A stretch of DNA of 64,000 nt from Oceaniferula spumae. GTDB taxonomy: Bacteria; Verrucomicrobiota; Verrucomicrobiia; Verrucomicrobiales; Akkermansiaceae. A model generated the notes under the pieces. It was not told where the DNA came from and did not search any database. It saw only the letters and a list, made by a program, of their open reading frames with translations. The stretch lies in assembly GCF_042849255.1 (NCBI RefSeq), contig NZ_AP026866.1, forward strand, positions 1,426,001 through 1,490,000. Reading direction: 5' to 3'. How positions within the stretch are numbered: position 1 is the first letter of the stretch; every line of letters starts with the position of its first letter. Position numbers and translations under genes: made by a program. Positions 52,001-60,276 of the stretch are shown in pieces.

Positions 52001-52750
52001 GACGCGAGCTTCGTTAATGGTCGAAAGCAAACGGAATTGGACATGAAGTGGTTTATCGATTGGCGGGCGCTCGTTGACGCTCTCGATGCGGTCATACCAC
52101 TCGGCAACTTCGCGCTCACGCTCCCACTCCTGCATTCTCTTCTGCACGCCCTCGAGATCGGTGACGATATTGAGGAAATCGGGATACGGGAGTTTCTTTT
52201 TGTAAAAGGCGTAGGCGATGTAGTTCCAGAACTCGAGGATATCGCCGGGAGGCATCGGCCATAGCTCCAGAGGATCGTAACTGACAATTTCCCAGCGTGG
52301 GTTCAGACGGACCAGGTCGTGGTCGTGAATTTCCCCTTCGATCACGTAGCGGCGGTAACGTTTCTCTACCTTCCCGATGAAATCAGCTTCCTTATCGTCA
52401 AGTTCGCGACCCAGCTTCTCTTCGATGACATCGATGATGGGTGTATCGTCAAACTCGTTCGGGCTTTCTGGAAGATCCTCACCACGGTGCATGCGCTCCA
52501 TCATGGTGGCATACATGCAAGCGCCGGCAATCACTTCGTCCTCTGCTGTGCAGCTGCCAAACCAGCGGTTGCCTTGGAGGCGGAGGCTGGTGCGGAAGGT
52601 CCCTGTGGGGTCTTCTACGCGGCCTTGGATGAACAAGTGGTTACCGAAAATCTGAGTCACGGCGCCCTCTTCCTGAAGAGAGTCGCCTCGTGTGCGCGAT
52701 TTTTCGGGGAAACTGTTGAGAAAATTCAGTGTCGCTCTATCTGGATTCAT
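49088..52750 (-). CDS. Large SNF2-family helicase/ATPase with histone-H1-like tail
   Basis: Swi2/Snf2-type ATPase of 1220 residues. N-terminal region (1-690) has a degenerate SWIM-like zinc finger (Cys67, Cys78, with Tyr80 where His is expected), and a bacterial SNF2-associated region. The motor domains (about 700-1150) carry LLADDMGLGKTIQS (motif I), DEGQQIKNPDS (II), LTGTPIENRL (III), and LKAGGAGLNLTSASYVILYDPWWNPAVE plus IDRTHRIGQ (V and VI). The last 60 residues are acidic then turn into a Lys/Ala-rich tail (KKATKKTAKKAAKKAGKK) like histone H1. Start ATG at 52750. No restriction or methylase gene is near. Confidence 0.93.
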   Translation of the reverse strand: MNPDRATLNFLNSFPEKSRTRGDSLQEEGAVTQIFGNHLFIQGRVEDPTGTFRTSLRLQGNRWFGSCTAEDEVIAGACMYATMMERMHRGEDLPESPNEFDDTPIIDVIEEKLGRELDDKEADFIGKVEKRYRRYVIEGEIHDHDLVRLNPRWEIVSYDPLELWPMPPGDILEFWNYIAYAFYKKKLPYPDFLNIVTDLEGVQKRMQEWEREREVAEWYDRIESVNERPPIDKPLHVQFRLLSTINEARVEFKEGAEWQPLREKNDIDRFVGLFEDSALRMDASCQLIWEQFLTFYKKEGDARIDLDQEEACQFMNRIFRQPALKGYVVNLDEREFKVVTKALKWICEDDPYAPGSFALQLVTSAGEHVTHSVRLLPGREVLYQSDETVFPGPPRWLSDTDVQPRYHIPKDVIDSLEGVEFLRKIGASLPQSLRKRVTDLDLYPRFKMKIEQGLTAAETEHLVIDVRALEKKERREEKRVKDEWELVEQQPVKGKQLLRFAREDLYPVPGLLAQMGLTYDEKLDAFKSRITKLFPEKFAEWAQNLPESVVTQMDGKLQTLLADPVTAAIRFEVVNQEIDWFDLRIVIDVEGVTLSNAQIRSLVAARGGYVRMDDGGWMRLEIKLDADQRDAVTRLGLDPFDLTGETHRMHALQLADPKAAEVFDPKAWKRIKDRSREIQLEVNAEVPKGLNATLRPYQIDGFRFLAYLAVNRFGGLLADDMGLGKTIQSITYLLWLREEEQKNQKGDISKVPPSLVVCPKSVIDVWHSECEKFAPELRVKILRTRDDLDLKLLETEVDVFVLNYAQLRLCGEELAKVKWLTTILDEGQQIKNPDSKAAKAARDLNSMNRLVLTGTPIENRLMDMWSLMSFAMPGVLGSRAYFKKRFDKRKDPGAQSRLASRLRPFLLRRTKLQVAKDLPPRTEEEVFAEMEGVQAEMYKAELKRIQKALLGFESDEAVKKNSFAILQGLMRLRQICCHPGLIDPKFLKEESAKMTALFYLLDQLREEGHKVLVFSQFVSMLDIIKARLEVESRPFHYLTGQTKDRKGEIESFQTTKEPSVFMLSLKAGGAGLNLTSASYVILYDPWWNPAVENQAIDRTHRIGQKNKVIAYRLLTRETVEEKIRVLQHQKTQLVTNVLGDEGFASNLGMDDLAFILGTGGAMDDDDEDETPKKRATKKGNRMIDADVVSDEDKADAAAATAAKKATKKTAKKAAKKAGKK

Positions 52751-53003
52751 TCCTTGGGATTAGGTGAAGTATTTAAAATCGGTTATCTGGTCGGCGCTTC
52801 ATTCGATTGGAATTTCACTGCTAGCTTGCATGAACCCAACATCCTGAATGCGTAAAACCGGGCACCCTCAATCGACGCGGTGACGCGTGACAGCAGGTGA
52901 CCCGGAACTTGGGGGAGATATTCTATAGCTGGTTTTCCGATATCTGCAATAAAAAGCAGTAAAAACCTGCTATATAGTGCAGCTCCGGTCTGAGCACCCA
53001 CCA
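52751..53003. other. Gap between SNF2 and cutA genes
   Basis: This 253-bp gap is the longest in the window. It should hold the SNF2 promoter on the minus strand. I see no convincing RNA gene or terminator; a 75-codon open frame in it (52783-53010) looks unlike a real protein. The stretch GGTGACGCGTGAC followed later by GGTGACCCGG is a loose direct repeat. Confidence 0.5.
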
Positions 53004-53324
53004 CTAGCACCTCGTGCGGTCCGTCAACCAGGCAAGATAGCCTGCCGATCCATCCGCCACGGGCAGGGCGATAATTTCCGGCTCATCGTAGGGATGCAAG
53101 GCCGATAACTCCCGACTGAGAACAGAAAAAGCCTGCCGTGTGGTCTTGATCAAAGCCATCACCTCACGATCTTGGCAGATCTTGCCGTCCCAGTGATAAA
53201 TCGATTCCACACCTGGCAAAATATTGACACAGGCCGCGTATTGCCTTTCTACCAATTGTGTGCCAATCTGTCGCGCCTCAGCCTCGCTGGGAAAGGTGCA
53301 AAGTACCACCAGTGCCTCTGTCAT
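53004..53324 (-). CDS. cutA: Divalent-cation tolerance protein CutA
   Basis: Trimeric ferredoxin-like protein of 106 residues. It shows the family pattern: opening VVLCTFPSEAEARQIG, YAACVNILPGVESIYHWDGKI, EVMALIKTT and the closing LHPYDEPEIIALPVADGSAGYLAWL, full length for CutA. The role in cation tolerance is uncertain for the family. It diverges from the NtrB-like gene over 49 bp and ends near the SNF2 promoter region. Confidence 0.95.
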   Translation of the reverse strand: MTEALVVLCTFPSEAEARQIGTQLVERQYAACVNILPGVESIYHWDGKICQDREVMALIKTTRQAFSVLSRELSALHPYDEPEIIALPVADGSAGYLAWLTDRTRC

Positions 53325-53373
53325 GGAGGCATACTAGACAGAAAAGCCACCACCTGCAACGCAATCCATCGCC

Positions 53374-54576
53374 ATGAAATCCGGCTTCCTCGACAAACTT
53401 ATAGCTCGCCTCGATCAGGTGGAGCCGGGGGAAGTCCAACGCCTGGTAATGCGGCTCGTGCGGGAAAAGGGTTTTTTGGAAAGTGTGTTTGAAGCTCTGC
53501 AAGAAGGGGTTCTGATCTTGGACCCCGAAGGCCAGATCACTTATGTAAACCAAGCCGCCTCGAGGATTTTTGGCATCGATCCGGCTAAATCCATCGGCCA
53601 GAGCCTGTCGACAACGGTCCGTGGCCTTGAATGGAACAAACTCGCCGACCCTGGCCGGATCGTCAGCCGTGACATGGAAATCCTCTATCCGGAAAGCCGG
53701 TTTCTTAATTTCTACCTCTCCCCGATGCAGGGCGAAGTGGAGAATGACGATCACACCCTCGGCTATGTCCTCCTCGTCCGTGACATCACACGCTCTCGCA
53801 TCCAAGCGGAAGAAAATGTTGAGAGTGAGAAGCTCAACGTTCTGACCCTACTCGCGGCAGGGGTCGCGCACGAAATCGGAAACCCCCTCAACTCTCTGGG
53901 CATTCATTTACAATTACTTGAGAGGAAAATAAAAAAGCTATCCGCCAAGGATCAAAAAGACCTCGGCCACCATCTCGAGACCGCCCAAGGAGAAATCCGC
54001 AGGCTCGATACCATTCTCAAACAATTTCTCCAAGCCATCCGCCCCACCCATCCTGAGCGGGAGTCTTTGCATCTTCACGATCTGCTACGTGACACGCTCA
54101 ATCTCCTCGCGCCCGAGCTTGAGGAACGGAAAGTTCGGATCTCTCTGGATTTGGCGGAAACCACTCCTCTACTCCAACTCGACGGGAGTCAGATCAAACA
54201 AGCACTCTACAACCTGCTCAAGAACGCCTTCCAAGCACTGCCTGCCAGTGGTGGCCAGATCGACATTCTCTCACGCGTCTCCGATTACGAAGTCACCCTC
54301 ACCATCCGTGATCACGGCTCAGGGATCTCGCCTGAAGCCATGGGCTCTATTTTCGAACCTTACAGCAGCTCGAAAAAATCCGGCACTGGCCTAGGCCTTC
54401 TCATCGTCCGCCGCATTGTCCGTGAGCATGGTGGGGAGATTGAAATCGATAGCAAAGCTGGCGATGGGACCACCGTCACGATTTCCATTCCCCGTCAGGA
54501 TAAAAACGTTCGACTACTGGAATCCACGGAACCTTCCGTGATTGAGCTCGATCCTGTCTCTGAAGCCCGAACCTAA
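53374..54576 (+). CDS. Cytosolic PAS-sensor histidine kinase (NtrB-like)
   Basis: Two-component kinase of 400 residues without transmembrane segments. A PAS domain (about 37-150: EALQEGVLILDPEGQITYVN) is followed by a dimerisation/phosphoacceptor helix with GVAHEIGNPLNSLG, His166 as the phosphorylated residue, and a catalytic ATPase domain (about 245-375) with the N box LYNLLKNAFQALP, G1 DHGSGIS and G2 SGTGLGL. The soluble NtrB-like arrangement suggests it senses a cytosolic signal. It lies 8 bp before its cognate sigma-54 regulator, making a pair. Confidence 0.94.
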   Translation: MKSGFLDKLIARLDQVEPGEVQRLVMRLVREKGFLESVFEALQEGVLILDPEGQITYVNQAASRIFGIDPAKSIGQSLSTTVRGLEWNKLADPGRIVSRDMEILYPESRFLNFYLSPMQGEVENDDHTLGYVLLVRDITRSRIQAEENVESEKLNVLTLLAAGVAHEIGNPLNSLGIHLQLLERKIKKLSAKDQKDLGHHLETAQGEIRRLDTILKQFLQAIRPTHPERESLHLHDLLRDTLNLLAPELEERKVRISLDLAETTPLLQLDGSQIKQALYNLLKNAFQALPASGGQIDILSRVSDYEVTLTIRDHGSGISPEAMGSIFEPYSSSKKSGTGLGLLIVRRIVREHGGEIEIDSKAGDGTTVTISIPRQDKNVRLLESTEPSVIELDPVSEART

Positions 54577-54584
54577 CCACACCG

Positions 54585-56009
54585 ATGACATCCTCCACTT
54601 TACTCATTGTTGATGATGAAAAACCGACCCGTGACGGCTTGCGCATGGCGCTGGAGGAGCATTTCGACTGTTACGTGGCCGCTGACATCAAGGAGGCGAT
54701 GGCTGTTCTAAAATCTGAACCCATCGATCTTTTGCTAACCGACCTACGTCTTGCGGGCGACAGCGGCATGGACTTATTAGACAAAGCTCTCACACTCCCC
54801 CAACCACCGGTAGCCATCATGATGACTGCCTACGGCTCCGTGGATACGGCCGTAGAAGCCATGCGCAGGGGGGCTTGGAATTTTGTCACCAAACCTCTCA
54901 ATCTCGACAGCGTGGAACTACTCTTAAAGCGCGCCCTGCAGAGCAGGTCATTGGAAAAGCACAACGTCCGCTTGGAACATGAAAATCGCGAACTGCGCGA
55001 AAAAAGCGGAAGCCAAAAACACGGACTCGACAACCTGATCGGCAAATCCCATGCCATGGAGCAGGTAGGAGCCATGGTGAATCAAATCGCCCCCACCCGC
55101 GCCACTGTTCTCATCGAGGGCGAAAGCGGCACCGGTAAAGAGCTGGTCGCTCACGCCATTCACCAGCTAAGCGGTCGGCCCGCCGACAAATTGCTGGTCG
55201 TCAACTGCGCGGCACTTTCGCCACAGCTGCTGGAGAGCGAACTCTTCGGCCATGAGAAAGGGGCTTTCACCGGAGCCACTCAAAAACGCCTCGGCCGATT
55301 TGAGCAAGCCAATGGCGGCACTATTTTCCTCGATGAAATTGGAGAAATCGATCAGGCCACGCAGGTCAAACTCCTGCGAGTGCTCAGCGAACGGACGATT
55401 GAACGGGTCGGCTCTAACAAAGCTGTTAAAGTCGATGTCAGAGTCATCACCGCGACCAATAAAAACCTGCGTGAAATGGTCGCCAAAGGTGATTTCCGAG
55501 AGGACTTATTTTTCCGTCTCAATGTCGTCCGGATCCTGATGCCGACACTCCGTGAACGTGCAGAAGACATCGTGCTGTTATCCCAGGCCTTCCTCAAAGA
55601 GTTTTCCCTGGAAAACTCGAGAGAGATCAAACCTTTGAGCGATGCGGCCTTGGCACTGCTCAGAAGCTACCCGTGGCCAGGAAACGTCCGGGAGCTTCGC
55701 ACAGCTATCGAACACGGTGTGGTAATGAGCAATGATCCCGTCATCGACGTCAAACATCTACCCTCTTTTCTTCATCACCCGAGGGAAAGCGCCATGAAGC
55801 TGTCATCGGCCTCAGAGGACATCGGTGAAGCTGCGATAGAAAAGGAGGAAAAGTCGCTTGCTTCCGAGGACGAATTCAACTTGCATGAGCTGGAGATGCA
55901 AACAATCAAGCGTGCGCTGGAACACACCGGAAACAACCGCACGGATGCTGCACGGATACTCGGTATCAGTCGGCGCACATTGCAACGCAAACTGAAGGAG
56001 TTACCCTAG
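54585..56009 (+). CDS. Sigma-54-dependent response regulator (NtrC-like)
   Basis: 474 residues in three parts. A receiver domain (about 1-120) has Asp53 as phosphoacceptor in LLTDLRL, acidic Asp10-Asp11 and Lys in VTKPLN. The AAA+ domain (about 145-380) has Walker A GESGTGKE (about 179), the sigma-54 contact loop GAFTGA (about 226), Walker B GGTIFLDEIG and R-finger sequences. A Fis-type helix-turn-helix (about 430-474, NNRTDAARILGISRRTLQRKL) ends the protein. The GAFTGA loop shows it activates sigma-54 promoters. The pair with the kinase is probably co-transcribed; the GT-C-like gene follows 69 bp later. Confidence 0.96.
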   Translation: MTSSTLLIVDDEKPTRDGLRMALEEHFDCYVAADIKEAMAVLKSEPIDLLLTDLRLAGDSGMDLLDKALTLPQPPVAIMMTAYGSVDTAVEAMRRGAWNFVTKPLNLDSVELLLKRALQSRSLEKHNVRLEHENRELREKSGSQKHGLDNLIGKSHAMEQVGAMVNQIAPTRATVLIEGESGTGKELVAHAIHQLSGRPADKLLVVNCAALSPQLLESELFGHEKGAFTGATQKRLGRFEQANGGTIFLDEIGEIDQATQVKLLRVLSERTIERVGSNKAVKVDVRVITATNKNLREMVAKGDFREDLFFRLNVVRILMPTLRERAEDIVLLSQAFLKEFSLENSREIKPLSDAALALLRSYPWPGNVRELRTAIEHGVVMSNDPVIDVKHLPSFLHHPRESAMKLSSASEDIGEAAIEKEEKSLASEDEFNLHELEMQTIKRALEHTGNNRTDAARILGISRRTLQRKLKELP

Positions 56010-56078
56010 CAAGCAACACGTCAATTCCAGCAACCTACCTCACTCTCTCTGCATCACGCACACACTCCCATTTACTCC

Positions 56079-57893
56079 ATGAGCCAACCAAATTCTTCAG
56101 GCATGTCATATGATCCTGCCAAACTAATCCGTCGCGCTCTGTTTTTCGTCCTACTTGCTGGCCTCGCCATCGTTTCTCTGTTCGTCACATTCAAAGGACT
56201 TTCATCCCCACGCGGCATGGAACAAGCCCAGATTGGACGCGAAATCGCTCGAGGCAACGGCTACACCACCAAGGTAGTTCGTCCGATCGCACTCGCGCAG
56301 ATGAAAGACGCCAATGGCAAATATCCAGTTCTAGAAAATCTGCAGGACACCTACCACGCCCCACTCAACCCTTGTGTTTATGCTGCTGTCCTGAAGGCGG
56401 CGGACGGTGGCAACACGGAACGTTGGCGCATGTCTGAGCGATCCAACCTTTACCAGCTAGACCGAGTCATCGCGGCGACCTGTGTTATTTTCTTCCTCGT
56501 ATCCATCGGTATTAACTACTTGCTGGTTTCTCGAATCTTCGACCAGACCATTGGATCGGTCACGGCCTTGTTAATGCTCTCCTGTGAATTGATGTGGCAG
56601 CTTTCCCAGTCTGGCCTGCCCCAGATGCTCATGCTGATGCTTTTCTCGAGTGCCATGTTCTTCACTTGGCGTGCTGTGGAAAACTCAGAAGACAACCGCT
56701 CCGCACTCGGTCCGGTGCTCATTTCGGGCGTGTTCATGTGCCTGCTGGTATTGACTCACTGGATCACCCTCTGGATTTACATCGGCTATGTCATCTTCGC
56801 CGCCGTCTATTTCAAACCCCGTGGCATCATCGCAGCCGCCCTGACCGGCATGCTCGCCTTATTTGTGATTCCAGTGGTTTACTTCCTGTATATCAGCCCC
56901 ACTGGCAGCCCTTTCGGAACAGCCTACTACGCCATCCACAACGGGCTCGGTGCCGGTGAGGACTCCATCATGCGCACCCTCTCCCCCGCCGGTGAAGACC
57001 TCGGGCTGCAAGGGCTGCTGATGAACATTCTTCGCACGACCCTGCTGCAAATTTCAGACCTCCACCGGAACTTCGGAGCTATTCTTGTCGCCCCTCTGTT
57101 TTTCCTCGCTCTCCTCCATCCCTTCAAGCGCCCCAGCCTCGCATCCTTCCGCTGGCTGATCTTATTGATGTGGGTATTTGCAGGAATTGGCATGTCTATT
57201 TACGGCCTCCGTGAGGGAGAAATGGACCCTAACCAGATTCATATTTTGTTTGCTCCACTGATGACCGCCTACGGTCTTGCGATGGTGTCCATTCTATGGG
57301 GTCGACTCAACATCCCCCAGTCGATGCATTCGCTTCGCTACTCTCATCTGATCATCATCGTAGCCATCAGTGCAGGCCCCATGCTACTCTCCATACCTCA
57401 GAATTTGAAACGTGGTATCCAAATGGAAGGATTCGGCGGTTCATTCCAGTGGCCTCCTTATTTCCCGAAAGCATTCAATCGCAATTTGGCGGACAACACT
57501 AAAACCAAGGAAGTCATCATATCCGACACACCATGGGCAGTTGCTTGGTATGCTGATCGAACTGCTGTCTGGCTGCCTAAAAACCTTGAACAGATTGGGG
57601 AGGTCGAAAAGATTGCTGAAAGCCAACAAACACCTGTTAACGGCATCGTCATCACCCCATACTCATACGCTCAGGATAATATCCTTTCCACAGGCTCACC
57701 CAATGGTGCCTATGGTGAACTCTATCCTTTAGTTTACGGAGCTTGGGCGAACCCCGGGGGATCTAAGAACTTTTTTGCTATTCACTCGGACTTCAAACTC
57801 CTATTCCAGCGCTACCCCCACGCCCAGCCTCTGTTCAGCTACGGATACATCATGTATTATTCCAGCCGCACAGTCGTTAATCCAAACGAGTAA
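56079..57893 (+). CDS. Polytopic membrane protein, GT-C glycosyltransferase-like
   Basis: 604 residues with about ten hydrophobic helices (first at about 19-40) and a C-terminal periplasmic part (about 440-604). The first loop, MEQAQIGREIARGNGYTTKVV, resembles that of GT39/ArnT-type glycosyltransferases, which use lipid-linked sugars; the motif that would confirm this (Asp/Glu in the first loop) is only loosely matched. Alternating Trp/Tyr-rich segments occur toward the C terminus. It follows the NtrB/NtrC pair and precedes xseB by 1 bp, so it may be a target of that pair or read through into xseB. Call it GT-C-like, not proven. Confidence 0.7.
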   Translation: MSQPNSSGMSYDPAKLIRRALFFVLLAGLAIVSLFVTFKGLSSPRGMEQAQIGREIARGNGYTTKVVRPIALAQMKDANGKYPVLENLQDTYHAPLNPCVYAAVLKAADGGNTERWRMSERSNLYQLDRVIAATCVIFFLVSIGINYLLVSRIFDQTIGSVTALLMLSCELMWQLSQSGLPQMLMLMLFSSAMFFTWRAVENSEDNRSALGPVLISGVFMCLLVLTHWITLWIYIGYVIFAAVYFKPRGIIAAALTGMLALFVIPVVYFLYISPTGSPFGTAYYAIHNGLGAGEDSIMRTLSPAGEDLGLQGLLMNILRTTLLQISDLHRNFGAILVAPLFFLALLHPFKRPSLASFRWLILLMWVFAGIGMSIYGLREGEMDPNQIHILFAPLMTAYGLAMVSILWGRLNIPQSMHSLRYSHLIIIVAISAGPMLLSIPQNLKRGIQMEGFGGSFQWPPYFPKAFNRNLADNTKTKEVIISDTPWAVAWYADRTAVWLPKNLEQIGEVEKIAESQQTPVNGIVITPYSYAQDNILSTGSPNGAYGELYPLVYGAWANPGGSKNFFAIHSDFKLLFQRYPHAQPLFSYGYIMYYSSRTVVNPNE

Positions 57894-57894
57894 T

Positions 57895-58212
57895 ATGCCC
57901 TCCAGTCCTAAAAAATCCAAAAGCCAGTCGGCGAAACAGACACCAAGCTTCGAACAGGCATTGGAAGAACTTGAGAATATGGTGGAAACCATGGAATCAG
58001 GTCAGCTACCTTTGGAAAAGCTTATCGCAAACTACGAACGCGGTGCCGAGCTAATTGGCCACTGCGAAACCGTTCTCGATGATGCTCGCAAGCGTCTCGA
58101 ACTCATCACTCTCAAACCCAAGGCGTCCTCCGAGGAAGCTACTAACGAATCAACCCAGGACGAAGCACAGGCTTCGAATAAAGATAATGACGACGAAATC
58201 CGGCTCTTTTGA
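57895..58212 (+). CDS. xseB: Exodeoxyribonuclease VII small subunit
   Basis: Small helical subunit of the ExoVII single-strand nuclease, 105 residues from the ATG at 57895 (MPSSPKKSKSQSAK). The XseB signature FEQALEELENMVETMESGQLPLEKLIANYERG is present. Its tail after about residue 78 is acidic and Gln/Asn-rich, longer than the usual 80. A 40-codon longer start is excluded by the preceding gene. It overlaps the dxs start by 26 bp. No xseA is here. The xseB-dxs order matches a familiar bacterial arrangement with ispA missing. Confidence 0.94.
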   Translation: MPSSPKKSKSQSAKQTPSFEQALEELENMVETMESGQLPLEKLIANYERGAELIGHCETVLDDARKRLELITLKPKASSEEATNESTQDEAQASNKDNDDEIRLF

Positions 58213-60073
58213 ACTTCCCGAAATTCTCTCCCAAATCAAAGGGCCCGAGGATGTCAAGGCACTGCCAGCAGACAAACTCGATGACCTCTGTGAGGAAATT
58301 CGGCACACTCTGATTCACTCCCTTGCCAGAACAGGTGGACACCTCGGTCCGAACCTGGGTGTGGTCGAGCTTACACTCGCGATGCACCGGGTCTTTGACA
58401 GCCCGGAAGACAAGTTTCTCTTCGACGTTTCACACCAAGGATACGTTCATAAGATGCTGACCGGAAGAGCCGATACGATCCATACCATCCGGACTCCCGG
58501 CGGACTCAATGGTTTCCTGCTCCGCACGGAATCGGAACACGACTGCTACGGTGCTGGACACGCAGGCACCGCTCTCTCTGCAGCGTTGGGCATGGCCTCA
58601 GCCCGTGATCTTAAGGGCGACGACAATCACGTTGTAGCCGTCGCGGGTGACGCCGCATTCACCTGCGGACCCACCCTTGAAGCGATGAACAACATCGCTG
58701 AGACCACGAAGAAATTCATTGTTGTTCTCAATGACAATGAGTGGTCGATCGACCGTAACGTCGGCGCGATGGCGAAGTACTTCAACGCTCTTCAGACCCA
58801 CCCAACGTTTTCATCCGTTCGAAACAAGGCGGCTGAATTCGTTGGAAAAATCGGAGGCGAAGGAGTGCGCAAGTTTGCCCACAAAATCGAGCGCAACACC
58901 AAGAATCTCATCCTGCCCAATGTCCTGTTCGAAAAATTCGGCCTCCATTACTATGGTCCGATCGACGGCCACGACTTACCACTGCTGATCAAAACCTTTG
59001 AACACCTCAAAACCAGAGACGAGCCTGTAATCCTCCATATTATCACGGAAAAAGGCCGCGGTTACAAACCTGCCTTGGCCAACCCCGGCAAATTCCACGG
59101 ACTCGGCACCTACAAAGTCGAAGACGGCTCCACCGCCGCAGCGGGGAACCCAACGTACTCTGAACTCTTCGGCCGCGCAGTCACAGATTTCGCCAAGGAG
59201 GATAAAAGCATTACCGCGATCACCGCAGCGATGCCCGGCGGAACCAAGCTAGAGATTTTCAAAAAGGAACTCCCCGAACGCTACTTCGATGTCGGTATCG
59301 CCGAGGAACACGCCGCTCTGTTTGCCTGCGGTCACGCGACCCAAGGCCTGCGCCCCTTCCTCGCGATTTACTCCACATTTATGCAGCGCGCGATCGACAT
59401 GATCATCCATGACATCGCCCTGCAGAACCTACCTGTCAGAATGTGCATGGACCGTGGTGGCTTATCAGGAGACGATGGTCCCACTCACCACGGACTCTTC
59501 GACATCGCCTACCTCAGCGGCATCCCCGGCCTGATTCACATGCAGCCTAAGGATGAGGACGAGTTCATTGACATGCTTTGGACTATGGCAAACCATGACG
59601 ATGGTCCTACTGCCATTCGCTATCCGCGTGGTGCAGGCATCGGTGCCAAGCCAAAGGAAAAACCTGTTTTGCTCGAAATTGGCAAAGGTGAAGTTCTTCA
59701 GGACGGTAGCGATGTTGCCGTAATTGCTCTCGGCCACATGTATGAGACCGCTCTGGAAACTGTGAAAAAGCTAGAGGACCTCGGGCACTCAGTCGCACTC
59801 ATCAACCCTCGTTTCATCAAACCTCTCGATGCCGAGCTAATTGCCAGCTACGCGGAAAAATGCAAGGTGGTTGTGACGATGGAGGACCACGTATTAAACA
59901 ACGGCTTCGGAGCTAGCGTTCTCGAACTCCTCAGCGATCGAGGTATCCATACCCCGGTTGAACGCATCGGCTGGCCGGATGAATTCATCGATCATGGTAA
60001 AGTCGAGGAGCTCCGTGAAAGGCACGGACTAACCTCCAGCCACACTGTGGCACAGGCCCAAAAGCACCTGTAA
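58187..60073 (+). CDS. dxs: 1-deoxy-D-xylulose-5-phosphate synthase
   Basis: First enzyme of the MEP isoprenoid pathway, TPP-dependent, 628 residues from the ATG at 58187 (MTTKSGSFELPEIL). An earlier in-frame start at 58055 would nearly cover xseB. Motifs include GGHLGPNLGVVELTLA, DVSHQGYVHKMLTGR, LNDNEWSIDRNVG, and DRGGLSGDDGPTHHGLFD. The TPP-binding GDG motif reads GDAAFTCG, with Ala for Gly. The pathway supplies quinone side chains, a link to the men genes at the other end. It overlaps the xseB end. Confidence 0.95.
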   Translation: MTTKSGSFELPEILSQIKGPEDVKALPADKLDDLCEEIRHTLIHSLARTGGHLGPNLGVVELTLAMHRVFDSPEDKFLFDVSHQGYVHKMLTGRADTIHTIRTPGGLNGFLLRTESEHDCYGAGHAGTALSAALGMASARDLKGDDNHVVAVAGDAAFTCGPTLEAMNNIAETTKKFIVVLNDNEWSIDRNVGAMAKYFNALQTHPTFSSVRNKAAEFVGKIGGEGVRKFAHKIERNTKNLILPNVLFEKFGLHYYGPIDGHDLPLLIKTFEHLKTRDEPVILHIITEKGRGYKPALANPGKFHGLGTYKVEDGSTAAAGNPTYSELFGRAVTDFAKEDKSITAITAAMPGGTKLEIFKKELPERYFDVGIAEEHAALFACGHATQGLRPFLAIYSTFMQRAIDMIIHDIALQNLPVRMCMDRGGLSGDDGPTHHGLFDIAYLSGIPGLIHMQPKDEDEFIDMLWTMANHDDGPTAIRYPRGAGIGAKPKEKPVLLEIGKGEVLQDGSDVAVIALGHMYETALETVKKLEDLGHSVALINPRFIKPLDAELIASYAEKCKVVVTMEDHVLNNGFGASVLELLSDRGIHTPVERIGWPDEFIDHGKVEELRERHGLTSSHTVAQAQKHL

Positions 60074-60095
60074 GCGCATATTTTTGCTTCATATC

Positions 60096-60135
60096 AGCCA
60101 ACTGTTCAATCTTGGACAGTTGGCTGAAATTTTGT
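60096..60135 (+). terminator. Probable terminator after dxs
   Basis: AGCCAACTGT (60096-60105) and ACAGTTGGCT (60116-60125) form a perfect 10-bp stem with a 10-nt loop, followed by GAAATTTTG. The short T-run makes it a fair intrinsic terminator candidate. The remainder of this 203-bp gap should hold the promoter for the next gene. Confidence 0.65.
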
Positions 60136-60276
60136 GTATTTACTGCAAACATCAGCCTTATTGGCCGTATGATGGTGGAGTAATTTGGATTTTATGCCAT
60201 ATTCACACTACCAGCGATCGTCTCGCTGCTGACGCGACTCCCCCCTCGCTGACATTTTTCCAATGCTATAATCGCT

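Noticed and set aside
52783..53010. 75-codon minus-strand frame in the SNF2-cutA gap
   Set aside because: There is no start signal, no family-like motif, and it overlaps the end of cutA. More likely the SNF2 promoter region.
58055..58186. Longer N terminus of Dxs (start 58055)
   Set aside because: It would overlap xseB almost entirely in another frame and adds basic residues not found in Dxs; the ATG at 58187 gives the usual length.
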